Source of the DNA: an uncultured Polynucleobacter sp.
GTDB taxonomy: Bacteria; Pseudomonadota; Gammaproteobacteria; Burkholderiales; Burkholderiaceae
Direction of reading: 5' to 3'
NCBI GenBank assembly: GCA_937996825.1
Contig: CALKUJ010000402.1
Location: forward strand, 1 to 11,078
Length of the DNA stretch: 11,078 nt
Positions 1 through 6,004 of the stretch are shown piece by piece. Each line of letters starts with the position of its first letter. Position 1 is the first letter of the stretch. The notes below the pieces were generated by a model that saw nothing but the letters and a program-made list of their open reading frames with translations, was not told where the DNA came from and ran no database searches. The position numbers were made by a program, and so were the translations under genes.

Positions 1-43
1 GATTTTGCGGCGTGATGGCCTGCTGTGAAAAAACTTGGTTCAT
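1..43 (-). CDS. Possible N-terminus of a leftward gene (partial)
   Basis: An ATG on the minus strand opens a frame that runs off the left edge, reading MNQVFSQQAITPQN. A divergent gene here would fit the promoter-like DNA on its right. There is no clear Shine-Dalgarno, and only 14 codons are visible. A plus-strand frame (3-122) is also open over the same bases, so this is a weak call. I do not recognise the product. Confidence 0.22.
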   Translation of the reverse strand, partial: MNQVFSQQAITPQN

Positions 44-145
44 GGTGGTGGATGGGCTTGAGGATGAACTTTCGTTATATCGGCAGAACGCCTCAGGGCT
101 TGAGAGTTCAACGTTGGAGTAGATGCACTCGATCAAACATTTTTG

Positions 146-174
146 TTGCGTTCTTAATTGTTTGGAATTAAAAT
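146..174 (+). promoter_or_regulatory. Candidate sigma70 promoter for the small protein-infA unit
   Basis: A -35-like TTGCGT (146-151) is separated by 17 bases from a -10-like TAAAAT (169-174), which matches 5 of 6 consensus bases. The -35 is only a 3 of 6 match. Position and spacing suit transcription toward infA. The -10 lies inside an inverted repeat (162-179), so the same site could be controlled by a dimeric regulator. Confidence 0.35.
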
Positions 175-179
175 TCCAA
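162..179. repeat. Inverted repeat overlapping the candidate -10, operator-like
   Basis: TTGGAATT and AATTCCAA form a perfect 8-bp inverted repeat around a 2-bp AA spacer. It is too AT-rich and short-spaced to act as a terminator, and it overlaps the candidate -10 of the infA promoter. A dimeric repressor or activator site is a reasonable inference; no regulator is visible in the window. Confidence 0.45.
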
Positions 180-369
180 GCATTGCAGGTAATTGCTTAC
201 CTTTCCTGTAATTAAGTTTGACTGGGCAGTAGCACCCTCAACGCTACACACCTCTACCGCCTCCTATCTCACTGGGTTTTTGGTGGTCATTCTTTCCAAA
301 CTTGGCAAGCTCATTGCACTGACATATTCGTCAGCTTGGCTCTTTCTGGGCCGTATTTACTTTTTACTC

Positions 370-606
370 ATGACAACTCATACAACTACCGCATTCACTG
401 CGGGCAAATTTTTAATCACTCCAATGACCCGTACTTGTCAGAACGGTCGCTATATCGCATCGCTGTCTGTGCGTTGTGGTCAGAAATCTCAAACACACGA
501 CAAGGTCTACAGCTTTCATCCAGAGTTCGACTCTGCAGACAGTGCCTTGACCTATGCCGCTGTACAAGGCCGTTACTGGCTGATTAACCCCAAGGCATTT
601 GCCTAA
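370..606 (+). CDS. Small conserved hypothetical protein upstream of infA (78 aa)
   Basis: This is a soluble 78-residue protein with no membrane segment. The C-terminal 60 residues carry a motif series I associate, from memory, with small proteins of Burkholderiales: TRTCQNGRYIASLSVR, then THDKVYSF, then an Ala-rich segment ending in WLINPKAFA. No biochemical role is known to me. I chose the ATG at 370 because the upstream extension (from a TTG at 193) lacks the family look. Neither start has a clear ribosome site, and an internal ATG at 421-424 is also possible. It ends 15 bases before infA and shares its direction, so the two are likely co-transcribed, possibly as a cold- or stress-responsive unit (inference). 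Confidence 0.6.
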   Translation: MTTHTTTAFTAGKFLITPMTRTCQNGRYIASLSVRCGQKSQTHDKVYSFHPEFDSADSALTYAAVQGRYWLINPKAFA

Positions 607-611
607 CAACT

Positions 612-616
612 GGAGG
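612..616 (+). promoter_or_regulatory. Ribosome binding site of infA
   Basis: GGAGG lies 5 bases before the ATG at 622. This strong, well-spaced site fixes the infA start. Confidence 0.85.
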
Positions 617-621
617 TCCAC

Positions 622-888
622 ATGGCCAAAGAAGAACTGATTGAAATGCAAGGCAAAGTGGATGAAGTTTTGCCAGACATGCGTTATCGCGTCACGTTAG
701 ATAACAAGCATCAAATCGTGGCCTACATCGGCGGCAAGATGCGTAAATTCAAAATTCGCATCTTGGCTGGTGACAAAGTCACGGTAGAGATGTCACCCTA
801 TGACTTGAGCAAGGGGCGTGTAACTTTTAGGCATATTGAGACCCGTATGCCACCAAGCAGTGCCCCCGCTAGACGACCACATCGCTGA
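622..888 (+). CDS. infA: Translation initiation factor IF-1, second-copy betaproteobacterial type
   Basis: IF-1 binds the A site of the 30S subunit and, with IF-2 and IF-3, directs initiator tRNA placement; it acts in the cytoplasm. The S1-like OB-fold is intact: MAKEELIEMQGKVDEVLP at residues 1-18, VTLDNKHQIVAYIGGKMRK in the middle, and IRILAGDKVTVEMSPYDL followed by the GRVTFRH end motif. At 88 aa it is longer than the usual ~72 residues, because of a basic, Pro-rich tail ending ARRPHR. That is typical of the extra IF-1 copy many betaproteobacteria carry outside the ribosomal protein operon. It has a strong ribosome site, and a strong hairpin terminator follows 24 bases after the stop. The terminator region is the source of the repeat family in this window. 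Confidence 0.95.
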   Translation: MAKEELIEMQGKVDEVLPDMRYRVTLDNKHQIVAYIGGKMRKFKIRILAGDKVTVEMSPYDLSKGRVTFRHIETRMPPSSAPARRPHR

Positions 889-905
889 TGACTTTTCAGT
901 TTTGA

Positions 906-966
906 TCCAAGAACGCACGATCTAACCCATCGTGCGTTTTGCTTTCTGTAACTCTCAAAATGAGAG
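906..966. repeat. Repeat copy 1: infA terminator plus core inverted repeat, attB-like
   Basis: This 61-bp segment starts in front of the infA terminator stem and ends at TGAGAG. It contains the core inverted repeat AACTCTCA (950-957), AAA, TGAGAG (961-966). It aligns without gaps to 8756-8816 with 5 mismatches, and its right 39 bases (928-966) align to 3931-3969 with 4 mismatches. Because it overlaps a native terminator of a conserved gene, this is the likely ancestral copy. A role as an attachment site is inference. Confidence 0.75.
912..940 (+). terminator. Intrinsic terminator of infA
   Basis: AACGCACGAT (912-921) and ATCGTGCGTT (929-938) form a perfect 10-bp stem with a 7-base loop (CTAACCC), followed by a short T run. 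It sits just after the infA stop. The same region, with degraded pairing, is duplicated at 8756-8816. Confidence 0.85.
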
Positions 967-1086
967 ATAGCTGCTGTCGTGTAAAACGACACCATCGCTC
1001 CTAGGTTCAGCAATGTTCTAGTCCTCTGCGTCTATCGGGCGGCTGGCGCTTAGCTTTGCAAGAAAGTTTGTTGCCCTCAGGTGGCT
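967..1086. other. Intergenic DNA after repeat copy 1
   Basis: I see no coding frame that can be supported here. The left end (968-982, TAGCTGCTGTCGTGT) is echoed at 3881-3895 and in part at 4612-4626, so it belongs to the right flank of the repeat family. Nothing recognisable lies between there and the palindrome at 1087. Confidence 0.5.
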
Positions 1087-1110
1087 TAAAAAATCGGCGC
1101 CGATTTTTTA
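1087..1110. terminator. Perfect 24-bp palindrome, probable bidirectional terminator
   Basis: The sequence is TAAAAAATCGGC followed directly by its exact reverse complement GCCGATTTTTTA. On either strand it gives a stem with an A run before it and a T run after it, the form of a bidirectional intrinsic terminator. Its right edge overlaps the stop codon of the minus-strand 65-aa gene, so it most likely ends that transcript. The absence of a loop means an RNA hairpin must open its central bases, so cruciform DNA or a protein site is also possible. Confidence 0.65.
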
Positions 1111-1305
1111 CGGGAGTTTCTTGGCTGCAGCACGGACAGCACGTTCACTAATCTTGCCAGTGGCATCACGCATCTGTTGCAGTGTTGTCTCACCCGAAAA
1201 GCCCGGAATTGGCTTTGGCAGGTTCTTGTTAAGCGTGTCGCCACGTTTTTGGCGGATGGTTCCGTCTTCATCGCGATGGCGGTTGTCGAGTCCAGGTTGT
1301 TTCAT
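1108..1305 (-). CDS. Small hypothetical protein (65 aa), highly basic
   Basis: This 65-residue protein begins MKQPGLDNRHRDEDGTIRQK and is rich in Arg and Lys. Its N-terminus resembles, from memory, small hypothetical proteins of proteobacterial accessory DNA with a conserved GLDNRxRDxDGxIRxKxG stretch. No enzyme motif or membrane segment is present. I chose this ATG over an upstream start at 1347 because AAGGA lies 5 bases in front of it and the conserved-looking part begins here. The C-terminus (GKISERAVRAAAKKLP) is helical and basic, so nucleic-acid binding is conceivable but unproven. It points away from the KAP operon, and its stop lies in the 24-bp palindrome. Confidence 0.65.
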   Translation of the reverse strand: MKQPGLDNRHRDEDGTIRQKRGDTLNKNLPKPIPGFSGETTLQQMRDATGKISERAVRAAAKKLP

Positions 1306-1308
1306 ATA

Positions 1309-1315
1309 GGTCCTT
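1309..1315 (-). promoter_or_regulatory. Ribosome binding site of the 65-aa gene
   Basis: On the minus strand AAGGACC lies just before the ATG at 1305, with AAGGA 5 bases away. This supports the shorter start over the one at 1347. Confidence 0.65.
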
Positions 1316-1447
1316 GTTGAACCGCATAGCGACTTGCCTAGCGGCATAACTTAACGATATGGGCACGAATGACGCATTCAAGAGCGTCAAATCAAGAAAA
1401 TTACACAAAACTGGAATAGAGTTGACAAAATAAATTGATTGGCTCCA

Positions 1448-2719
1448 ATGACAACGCAACCAGAAGCAAAGCCTGCTGTACAGATACAACCTCCCTACGC
1501 AAAAGATGCGTTAGGTCGAAAACCATACGCCCAAAACCTTATCAAACTCATCGAAAGGATTCCCAAAGGAGTTATCGCGATTGATGGTGATTGGGGTGTT
1601 GGAAAGTCATGGTTTGGCGAGCAATTAAAAGCGGACCTAGACCAGCAAGGCAAAGTACGAACTGTATGGATAGATGTTTTTGACGCTGACTGGAATGACG
1701 ATCCATCAATGTCGCTGATCGCTAGTATTGCCTCGCAACTGGAAGATGCGGAAGCAGACTCATTTTTACAAAGAGCGTCACCCTACCTTTCGAAGCTTCT
1801 GCCAGCAGTAACTAAAGCAGCTATCAAGGCAGCCGGTAACTACGTTGGCGTTGATAAAGATGTCTTAGAGGCTGCGGCTGATGCAGGCAAGAGCAGCAGT
1901 GAGATTTATCTCAAAAAGCATTTGTCAGATGCAAGAGAGAAAAAGAAAAACCTTGATGATCTGAAGAAATTGCTGACAGATGCAATCGGTGATCAGCACT
2001 CAAAAATGGTTGTCTTTGTAGATGAGCTAGATAGATGCTCACCAAGCTATGCAATTCGGTTTTTGGAAAGGCTAAAACACCTGTTTGATTTGGATGGCGT
2101 TGTCTATGTATTGCTGTGGAATCGTGAACAGGTTCAAAAAGCTGTCGAAACCTTCTATGGTGCAGGCTCAAATGGACAGATGTATTTGGACAAGTTTGTT
2201 GACTATCCATTGCACTTACCGATGAGCCAAACACGTAACGATGAGTTGCCACTGACAACACTTGTGAACTCGATGATTGGGGAACTAGAGGGTGTTCAAC
2301 AAATGAACCTCAATAACAACGCATATCTAATTGCTTTGGTTGCTTCACTATTAAAACTGACTGCACGTGAGACAAAACGAATTTCATTTTGGTGGGTAAT
2401 GTCGAGCAATAGGCAGTACCCGATACTGGAAACGTGGCTGCTTGGTTTAAAAGTCAAACATCCAAATGTTTTTTCTGGGCTTAGGGCCGGCAGCATTGCA
2501 GCTCATCAGCAAGCTGCAGATCTATTAAAGAGCACATTGATAGATGAGAAAATTGATAAGGATTTTGTCAAGGATCTCATTCAATTTCACACTCGATTTG
2601 AAACAGGAAACTTTGGAGATTTAGATCAGAATTTCATAAGAAAATTCATTAGTCCAAGTGCTGATTTTAAAAACGCAGTGTCTGCAGCCATGCGAAGACT
2701 TGAATTGGATTTCAGCTAA
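1448..2719 (+). CDS. KAP-family P-loop NTPase
   Basis: This is a 423-residue STAND-like ATPase of the KAP family, whose members are often membrane-linked and include phage-exclusion proteins such as F-plasmid PifA. From this start, an LGRKPYAQNL segment precedes the Walker A GDWGVGKS (47-54). Walker B is VVFVDELDRC (188-197), with the DELDRC signature. A following strand reads VVYVLLWNREQ, and YLDKFVDYPLHLP matches the KAP consensus after Walker B. KAP proteins commonly have transmembrane segments inserted near the P-loop; I see none here, and a separate membrane protein follows 38 bases downstream. The start is uncertain: a TTG at 1439 is in frame and neither site has a good ribosome site. 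It is the first gene of a three-gene operon; a sensor or switch ATPase role is inferred. Confidence 0.88.
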   Translation: MTTQPEAKPAVQIQPPYAKDALGRKPYAQNLIKLIERIPKGVIAIDGDWGVGKSWFGEQLKADLDQQGKVRTVWIDVFDADWNDDPSMSLIASIASQLEDAEADSFLQRASPYLSKLLPAVTKAAIKAAGNYVGVDKDVLEAAADAGKSSSEIYLKKHLSDAREKKKNLDDLKKLLTDAIGDQHSKMVVFVDELDRCSPSYAIRFLERLKHLFDLDGVVYVLLWNREQVQKAVETFYGAGSNGQMYLDKFVDYPLHLPMSQTRNDELPLTTLVNSMIGELEGVQQMNLNNNAYLIALVASLLKLTARETKRISFWWVMSSNRQYPILETWLLGLKVKHPNVFSGLRAGSIAAHQQAADLLKSTLIDEKIDKDFVKDLIQFHTRFETGNFGDLDQNFIRKFISPSADFKNAVSAAMRRLELDFS

Positions 2720-2757
2720 GAGCGTTAATTTTCAAAATCCCTTGAAAGGCACGGTGG

Positions 2758-3132
2758 ATGTTTGAACTAGAAATTAAATGGGATGCGATTGGTGCCGTAT
2801 TTACAGTGCTTGCGTTCTTACTTTCCTTTGCTGGAATGTCTTTCGCTGCCTATCGGTATGTTCAGCTTCGTCGAGAGGAGCACAGAACCATTCGATACAA
2901 CGAATACCACAGATTGTTATCACTCATCAGCAAAGGTCAAGACGCTGACGGTCCCCTGAAGTCGGTGAGTCAACTTGCTTTGATTTATGAGCTAAGACAT
3001 TTCCCCGAGTATCGAGAATTAACAAAGCGACTCTTGGTGCAGCTAGAGAATGAGTGGCTTGGGGACGCTAATTGCAACTTGTTGAGCAAAGAAGTGGCTG
3101 GCACATTGAAAGCTTTGGCGTCACATTCATGA
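2758..3132 (+). CDS. Single-pass membrane protein of the KAP operon (124 aa)
   Basis: I do not recognise a named family. Residues 11-32 (IGAVFTVLAFLLSFAGMSFAAY) form one strong transmembrane helix. A basic stretch (RRxEH) follows, putting the C-terminal ~90 residues in the cytoplasm by the positive-inside rule. That domain is helical and charged, with no catalytic motif visible. It begins 38 bases after the NTPase stop, and its TGA is shared with the next gene's start (ATGA overlap), so translation of the downstream HEPN protein is probably coupled to it. The likely role is to anchor the NTPase and/or HEPN protein at the membrane (inference). Confidence 0.75.
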   Translation: MFELEIKWDAIGAVFTVLAFLLSFAGMSFAAYRYVQLRREEHRTIRYNEYHRLLSLISKGQDADGPLKSVSQLALIYELRHFPEYRELTKRLLVQLENEWLGDANCNLLSKEVAGTLKALASHS

Positions 3133-3857
3133 GATTGCTAATTTCGTGCATGGAATGTCTCCGCGAATTTGGAAAACCGACGGAAGAATTTCATAAAGTT
3201 GAGTTCCGTGATGATGGATGCTATGAAATTACGTGCACCTATGGGCATGAAACGACGACCATTCTTCAGCAACAGAAATTCGAAGTCTTGTTTGAGATTG
3301 GCGCACACGCTGTTCTAGATGGCTACTATCGCGAAGCTGTTTCATCATTCACCTCAAGCCTAGAACGATTTTATGAATTTTCCCTTCGGGTCTTTCTGGA
3401 AAATGCATCTAAGTCGGACCTGCTATTTCAGAGCTGCTGGAAGAAAGTAGCATCTCAATCTGAACGACAACTTGGTGCTTTCACATTTTTATGGGCATCG
3501 AACTTCGGTGAGCCACCAGAGCTGCTGTCTAATGTCCAAGTCTCTTTCCGAAATGAAGTTATTCACAAGGGAAAGATACCTAGTAAAGAAGAGGCGATTC
3601 AGTACGGAAATTCCGTATTGAGTGTCATTCGTCCAAAGATCATCGCAATGCAAGGACGATTTTCTCAGGAGATCTCAAAAGTCATCTTCTATCACCTTTG
3701 TGATTGCCAAGCTGCACTCGATAGTCAGAGATGCGTCACTACTATGGGTATTCCGACGTTAGTAGGTTTAATGTCGGCTGAACAAAATAAAACAATTGAA
3801 GAGCATTTAGTTTGGCTAACTGAATGGAAGCACATAACTAGTCAATTCAAAGACTAA
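3129..3857 (+). CDS. Zinc-finger-like plus HEPN-domain protein, probable RNase effector
   Basis: This 242-residue protein has two visible parts. The N-terminus has CMEC (Cys7, Cys10) and ITCTYGHE (Cys36, His40), a pattern that could bind zinc. A helical region follows: AVLDGYYREAVSSFTSSLER near residues 61-80, then FRNEVIHKG with Arg141, Asn142 and His146. RNxxxH is the canonical HEPN ribonuclease motif, found in effectors such as those of toxin-antitoxin and abortive-infection systems. I chose the ATG at 3129 because it overlaps the stop of the upstream gene as ATGA; a TTG at 3072 would add 19 residues that look non-native. It closes the KAP operon. An RNA-cleaving effector controlled by the NTPase is inferred. 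The domain could also be a non-catalytic HEPN used for dimerisation. Confidence 0.8.
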   Translation: MRLLISCMECLREFGKPTEEFHKVEFRDDGCYEITCTYGHETTTILQQQKFEVLFEIGAHAVLDGYYREAVSSFTSSLERFYEFSLRVFLENASKSDLLFQSCWKKVASQSERQLGAFTFLWASNFGEPPELLSNVQVSFRNEVIHKGKIPSKEEAIQYGNSVLSVIRPKIIAMQGRFSQEISKVIFYHLCDCQAALDSQRCVTTMGIPTLVGLMSAEQNKTIEEHLVWLTEWKHITSQFKD

Positions 3858-3876
3858 CAAGCGGTGTTTGCTAGTC
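3852..3876 (+). terminator. Weak hairpin at the end of the KAP operon
   Basis: GACTAACAA (3852-3860) pairs with TTGCTAGTC (3868-3876) in a 9-bp stem with one mismatch around a 7-base loop. It includes the HEPN gene's stop codon. No T run follows, so termination would be inefficient or would depend on other factors. Confidence 0.3.
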
Positions 3877-3880
3877 AACT

Positions 3881-3895
3881 TAGCTGCTGTTGTGC
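3881..3895. repeat. Echo of the right flank of repeat copy 1
   Basis: TAGCTGCTGTTGTGC matches TAGCTGCTGTCGTGT at 968-982 with two differences. It lies just after the KAP operon and before repeat copy 2, so it may be left from an older copy of the boundary repeat. Confidence 0.4.
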
Positions 3896-3930
3896 GTATA
3901 GCGATTGAACTTAGAGTCAAACCTACTAGA

Positions 3931-3971
3931 CATAGTACGTTTTGCTTTTCGTAACTCTCAAAATGAGAGTT
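3931..3971. repeat. Repeat copy 2, between the KAP operon and the DUF2939-like gene
   Basis: Bases 3931-3969 match 928-966 with 35 of 39 identical. The core inverted repeat is complete: AACTCTCA (3953-3960), AAA, TGAGAGTT (3964-3971). The left part of the 61-bp unit is not recognisable here, though a small AT-rich hairpin (TACTA-GACA-TAGTA, 3923-3936) takes the terminator's place. It lies between two genes that end toward each other. Confidence 0.7.
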
Positions 3972-3989
3972 GAGATCTAGCGTCCCTTG

Positions 3990-4541
3990 TTACTTGACCG
4001 CTGACAGTCGAACTTCAGTGAGCTTCCAGTCGGCGTATCCAGCCCTACGAAAGACGAAGACTGGTTGGCTCTCGTTTGAACCTTCTTGAATTGGCGCTGC
4101 CAGTACCAAGTCAGTTCCTTTGCGTTCAAACTCCCATTTAGGCGCTTTGGTGTCGGAGTCATCGCTGGTTTGTTTGCCACTTGAAGACTTGTCGGGTTGC
4201 TGAGTCTTACCTTCTTCCATCATCTTCATCACCAACTCAGGCCTAACAAGTGCATCAACCATCTGGTTGATCATGGTCATGCCAAGCATGGCCCCAAGAG
4301 CACTGAATGCATTGTTTGGTTGGCTACCCATCACATCTGCCAGCTTTGCTGAGAACTGGCCTTTAAAACTTTCACGCAAGCTCGGGTAGTCCACATACTC
4401 ATTGAACTTGTCAGCGTCTTTTGCTTTGGCTGCACTAACCATGCTGTTCATGGCAATGTAGGGTGAGTAGTACCAGTGAGCGCCAATGCTTAGAGCGAGG
4501 GCGAGCAGAGCGCCGATGGCAATTTTGAGTTTGCTTTGCAT
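3990..4541 (-). CDS. DUF2939-like membrane-anchored protein
   Basis: This 183-residue protein has an N-terminal hydrophobic segment (KIAIGALLALALSIGAHWYY, about residues 5-24) with no signal-peptidase site I would trust, so it is probably a membrane anchor with a periplasmic domain. The next part (SPYIAMNSMVSAAKAKDADKF, then VDYPSLRESFKGQFSAKL) matches the DUF2939 pattern of a short helical repeat after the anchor, as I recall it. A low-complexity Ser/Lys/Asp linker near residues 116-132 leads to a small C-terminal beta-rich part (WEFERKGTDLVLAAP). Function is unknown. I chose ATG 4541 rather than the upstream TTG at 4574 because it begins right at the anchor; neither has a clear ribosome site. 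It is a lone reverse-oriented gene bracketed by repeat copies, like a one-gene insert. Confidence 0.75.
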   Translation of the reverse strand: MQSKLKIAIGALLALALSIGAHWYYSPYIAMNSMVSAAKAKDADKFNEYVDYPSLRESFKGQFSAKLADVMGSQPNNAFSALGAMLGMTMINQMVDALVRPELVMKMMEEGKTQQPDKSSSGKQTSDDSDTKAPKWEFERKGTDLVLAAPIQEGSNESQPVFVFRRAGYADWKLTEVRLSAVK

Positions 4542-4601
4542 GACGTATGTAATGGGATTGCTATGGATAGCCAAATCTTACACATTTGAAAATAAACACC
4601 G

Positions 4602-4626
4602 AAATGAGAGTTGGCAGTTGTCGTGT
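4602..4626. repeat. Partial repeat copy (right half) left of the helicase module
   Basis: The bases AAATGAGAGTTGGCAGTTG followed by TCGTGT align to the right arm and right flank of repeat copy 1 (958-982) with 4 mismatches in 25 bases. The left arm AACTCTCA is missing. It marks the boundary between the DUF2939-like gene and the next module. Confidence 0.55.
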
Positions 4627-4654
4627 TCACCATGCACAAGATCAAATTTATAAC
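4626..4654 (+). promoter_or_regulatory. Candidate promoter for the membrane protein-helicase module
   Basis: TTCACC (4626-4631) and TATAAC (4649-4654) are spaced by 17 bases. They match the sigma70 consensus at 4 of 6 and 5 of 6 positions. They lie about 55 bases before the start at 4709 and directly after a partial boundary repeat. Confidence 0.35.
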
Positions 4655-4708
4655 AGCCATTCCGGATTCGCATACATAAAATGATCAAATTGAATATTTA
4701 GGACAACT

Positions 4709-5311
4709 ATGGGCTTGAAATTAAATGGCTGGCACAGACTGTATGTCGTTGCTGCAGTTATGTGGATGGGATGTTGTGTGTTCTATTTCTATGCCGGCTA
4801 TCCGTCAGACGAAAAATTAAGAGCACACACAGACAGAGTGGTAGACGAAAAACGTGCGGCCTTTTTGACTGCTGAGGAAAATAAAAACCGCGAAGTATGT
4901 CGGGGTCAGGTTCTTGCAGATAAACGTGCAACTTTGACGAGCCAAGAACTCGATGATGCTGAGAACTCTTTGCGTTTGCAGTTAGATCCTGCTGTTCCTA
5001 GCATAAGAAAGTTACAGGCCTTTAAAAACTCGATGTGGCTTAACGAGATTTCTTCTTCAGCAACCTTAGACTCAATTGAAGCTTGCATTAAGGAAAAGAC
5101 TTCTAAAGGTCCTCTCGTTCAATCTTTGATAGATGAAGTTCGCCAAAAGATCGAGGCGTTCGATCAAGAGCTTCCGTCGTACAGAAATCTGCAAGCAAGG
5201 TATCTAATCGAAGCAGGGCTTACTACCTTGGCTCCTTTGTTCTTGATCTACATCCTCGGACTTGCAGTTATGTGGATACGGCGAGGTTTTGTGTCAACGC
5301 AAGCGAAGTGA
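4709..5311 (+). CDS. Two-pass membrane protein of unknown function (200 aa)
   Basis: I do not recognise this protein. It has two hydrophobic helices, about residues 11-30 (LYVVAAVMWMGCCVFYFYAG) and 168-190 (IEAGLTTLAPLFLIYILGLAVMW). They flank a ~135-residue charged helical region, with basic residues just before the first and just after the second helix. By the positive-inside rule both ends are cytoplasmic and the middle is periplasmic, with two Cys that could pair. AGGA 5 bases before the ATG supports the start. The downstream membrane protein begins 44 bases after its stop and the helicase follows, all on one strand, so one transcript is likely. Its link with the helicase is only positional. 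Confidence 0.65.
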   Translation: MGLKLNGWHRLYVVAAVMWMGCCVFYFYAGYPSDEKLRAHTDRVVDEKRAAFLTAEENKNREVCRGQVLADKRATLTSQELDDAENSLRLQLDPAVPSIRKLQAFKNSMWLNEISSSATLDSIEACIKEKTSKGPLVQSLIDEVRQKIEAFDQELPSYRNLQARYLIEAGLTTLAPLFLIYILGLAVMWIRRGFVSTQAK

Positions 5312-5355
5312 AATCTGTATCAATTTGATGCGTCAAAATTCAAGAAGCCAAGCTA

Positions 5356-5895
5356 ATGAGAAAAATAAATTGGAAGGTTGCGTCACTGACTGTCGCTGTT
5401 CTGCTGATTGTTGCGGTGTTTGCTTTCCAAGTGAAAGAAAGTGCGCCGATAGATGAATCTGATGTGTCAGAGCCAACAACGGCGCAAATAAAGTCGGTTG
5501 ATGTTGGTCCCGATTACTTACGACTAGAAAAAATTCACCCAGAAGTAATTGCTAGGTTTCTCTTCACATGCATAGAAGGTCGTATTTACTGGAATGCTGG
5601 CATTGTTACTACGCCTGAGCTATCTTCTTCCAAGTTGAAGCTTGCTACAAAAAACTATTTGGAAATCGATGACGAGCAGATCTTGACTGCTAAGGGTGCT
5701 TCAGGTGCAGAGGTTGCAGACAGTACGATTTGGATTTTTCGCCCGTTAGAAGCAGAGCATGTCAGAACATTAAAGAAAGCTGAGGTCTTAGGTGCTTGGA
5801 TAGAAGATGGCAGTGACTTTAGATGGGGAGCGTTTATGCATATTGCGAATGTGCGTAAAGAAATAAACAGCTATGTTGAGAAATGCAAGGAGTAG
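5356..5895 (+). CDS. Membrane-anchored or exported hypothetical protein (179 aa)
   Basis: I do not recognise a family. The N-terminus is a short basic stretch (MRKINWK) followed by a hydrophobic helix (VASLTVAVLLIVAVFAFQV, residues 8-26). It is either an uncleaved signal anchor or a signal peptide with no convincing cleavage site. The rest is a soluble acidic mixed alpha/beta domain, with HPEVIARFLFTCIEG and an IWIFRP strand. No catalytic motif is visible. The spacing of 44 bases from the preceding gene and 109 bases to the helicase suggests a shared transcript. The ribosome site is weak (AAGAAG, about 10 bases upstream). Confidence 0.65.
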   Translation: MRKINWKVASLTVAVLLIVAVFAFQVKESAPIDESDVSEPTTAQIKSVDVGPDYLRLEKIHPEVIARFLFTCIEGRIYWNAGIVTTPELSSSKLKLATKNYLEIDDEQILTAKGASGAEVADSTIWIFRPLEAEHVRTLKKAEVLGAWIEDGSDFRWGAFMHIANVRKEINSYVEKCKE

Positions 5896-6004
5896 GGAGT
5901 CTTTGTGGTCTCTCTAAATGAGATGCACCAAAGAAATTACGCTCTAACATGAATGGCAAGTTGAAATTTAGATGAGATAAGTTTCGAACTTACGCACAGA
6001 CGAA
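5896..6004. other. Gap before the helicase with a degenerate core-like repeat
   Basis: CTCTCTAAATGAGAT (5910-5924) matches the repeat core CTCTCAAAATGAGAG at 12 of 15 positions. Flanking sequence does not extend the match, so this may be chance or a decayed copy. I see no hairpin terminator and no clear promoter in this gap. Confidence 0.25.

Larger units (their letters stand above)
1..369. other. Leader / intergenic region upstream of the small protein and infA
   Basis: This stretch of about 370 bases has no gene I can support on the plus strand. Its last two thirds can be read from a TTG at 193 in frame with the downstream 78-aa protein. However, that extension is rich in Ser, Thr and Leu, has no ribosome site, and does not look like the conserved part of the protein. 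With a candidate promoter around 146-174, the transcript would carry a leader of roughly 190 nt before position 370 and about 440 nt before infA. Long leaders are usual for cold-shock-type mRNAs, which is a possible (inferred) reading. Confidence 0.4.

Noticed and set aside
99..113. Extra copy of the boundary repeat core upstream of infA (TGAGAGTT at 101-108)
   Set aside because: Only the 8-base right arm matches, with neither the left arm nor the flanks, so chance is likely.
3..122. C-terminal end of a plus-strand gene entering from the left
   Set aside because: The frame is open for 39 codons to a stop at 120, but its residues match nothing I recognise, and the minus-strand frame over the same bases is equally open.
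193..369. N-terminal extension of the 78-aa protein from a TTG at 193
   Set aside because: The extension lacks a ribosome site, has unusual composition, and the conserved-looking part begins after 370.
1422..1450. Promoter with TTGACA at 1422-1427 for the KAP operon
   Set aside because: The -35 is perfect, but a -10 at normal spacing would overlap the start codon (CCAATG) and matches poorly.
3855..3971. Integron attC site after the KAP operon (TAACAAGCG following the stop, hairpin, repeat)
   Set aside because: The start resembles the left end of some attC sites, but no matching GTTRRRY right end was found, the other boundaries do not share it, and the right-edge recombinase does not read like an integron integrase.
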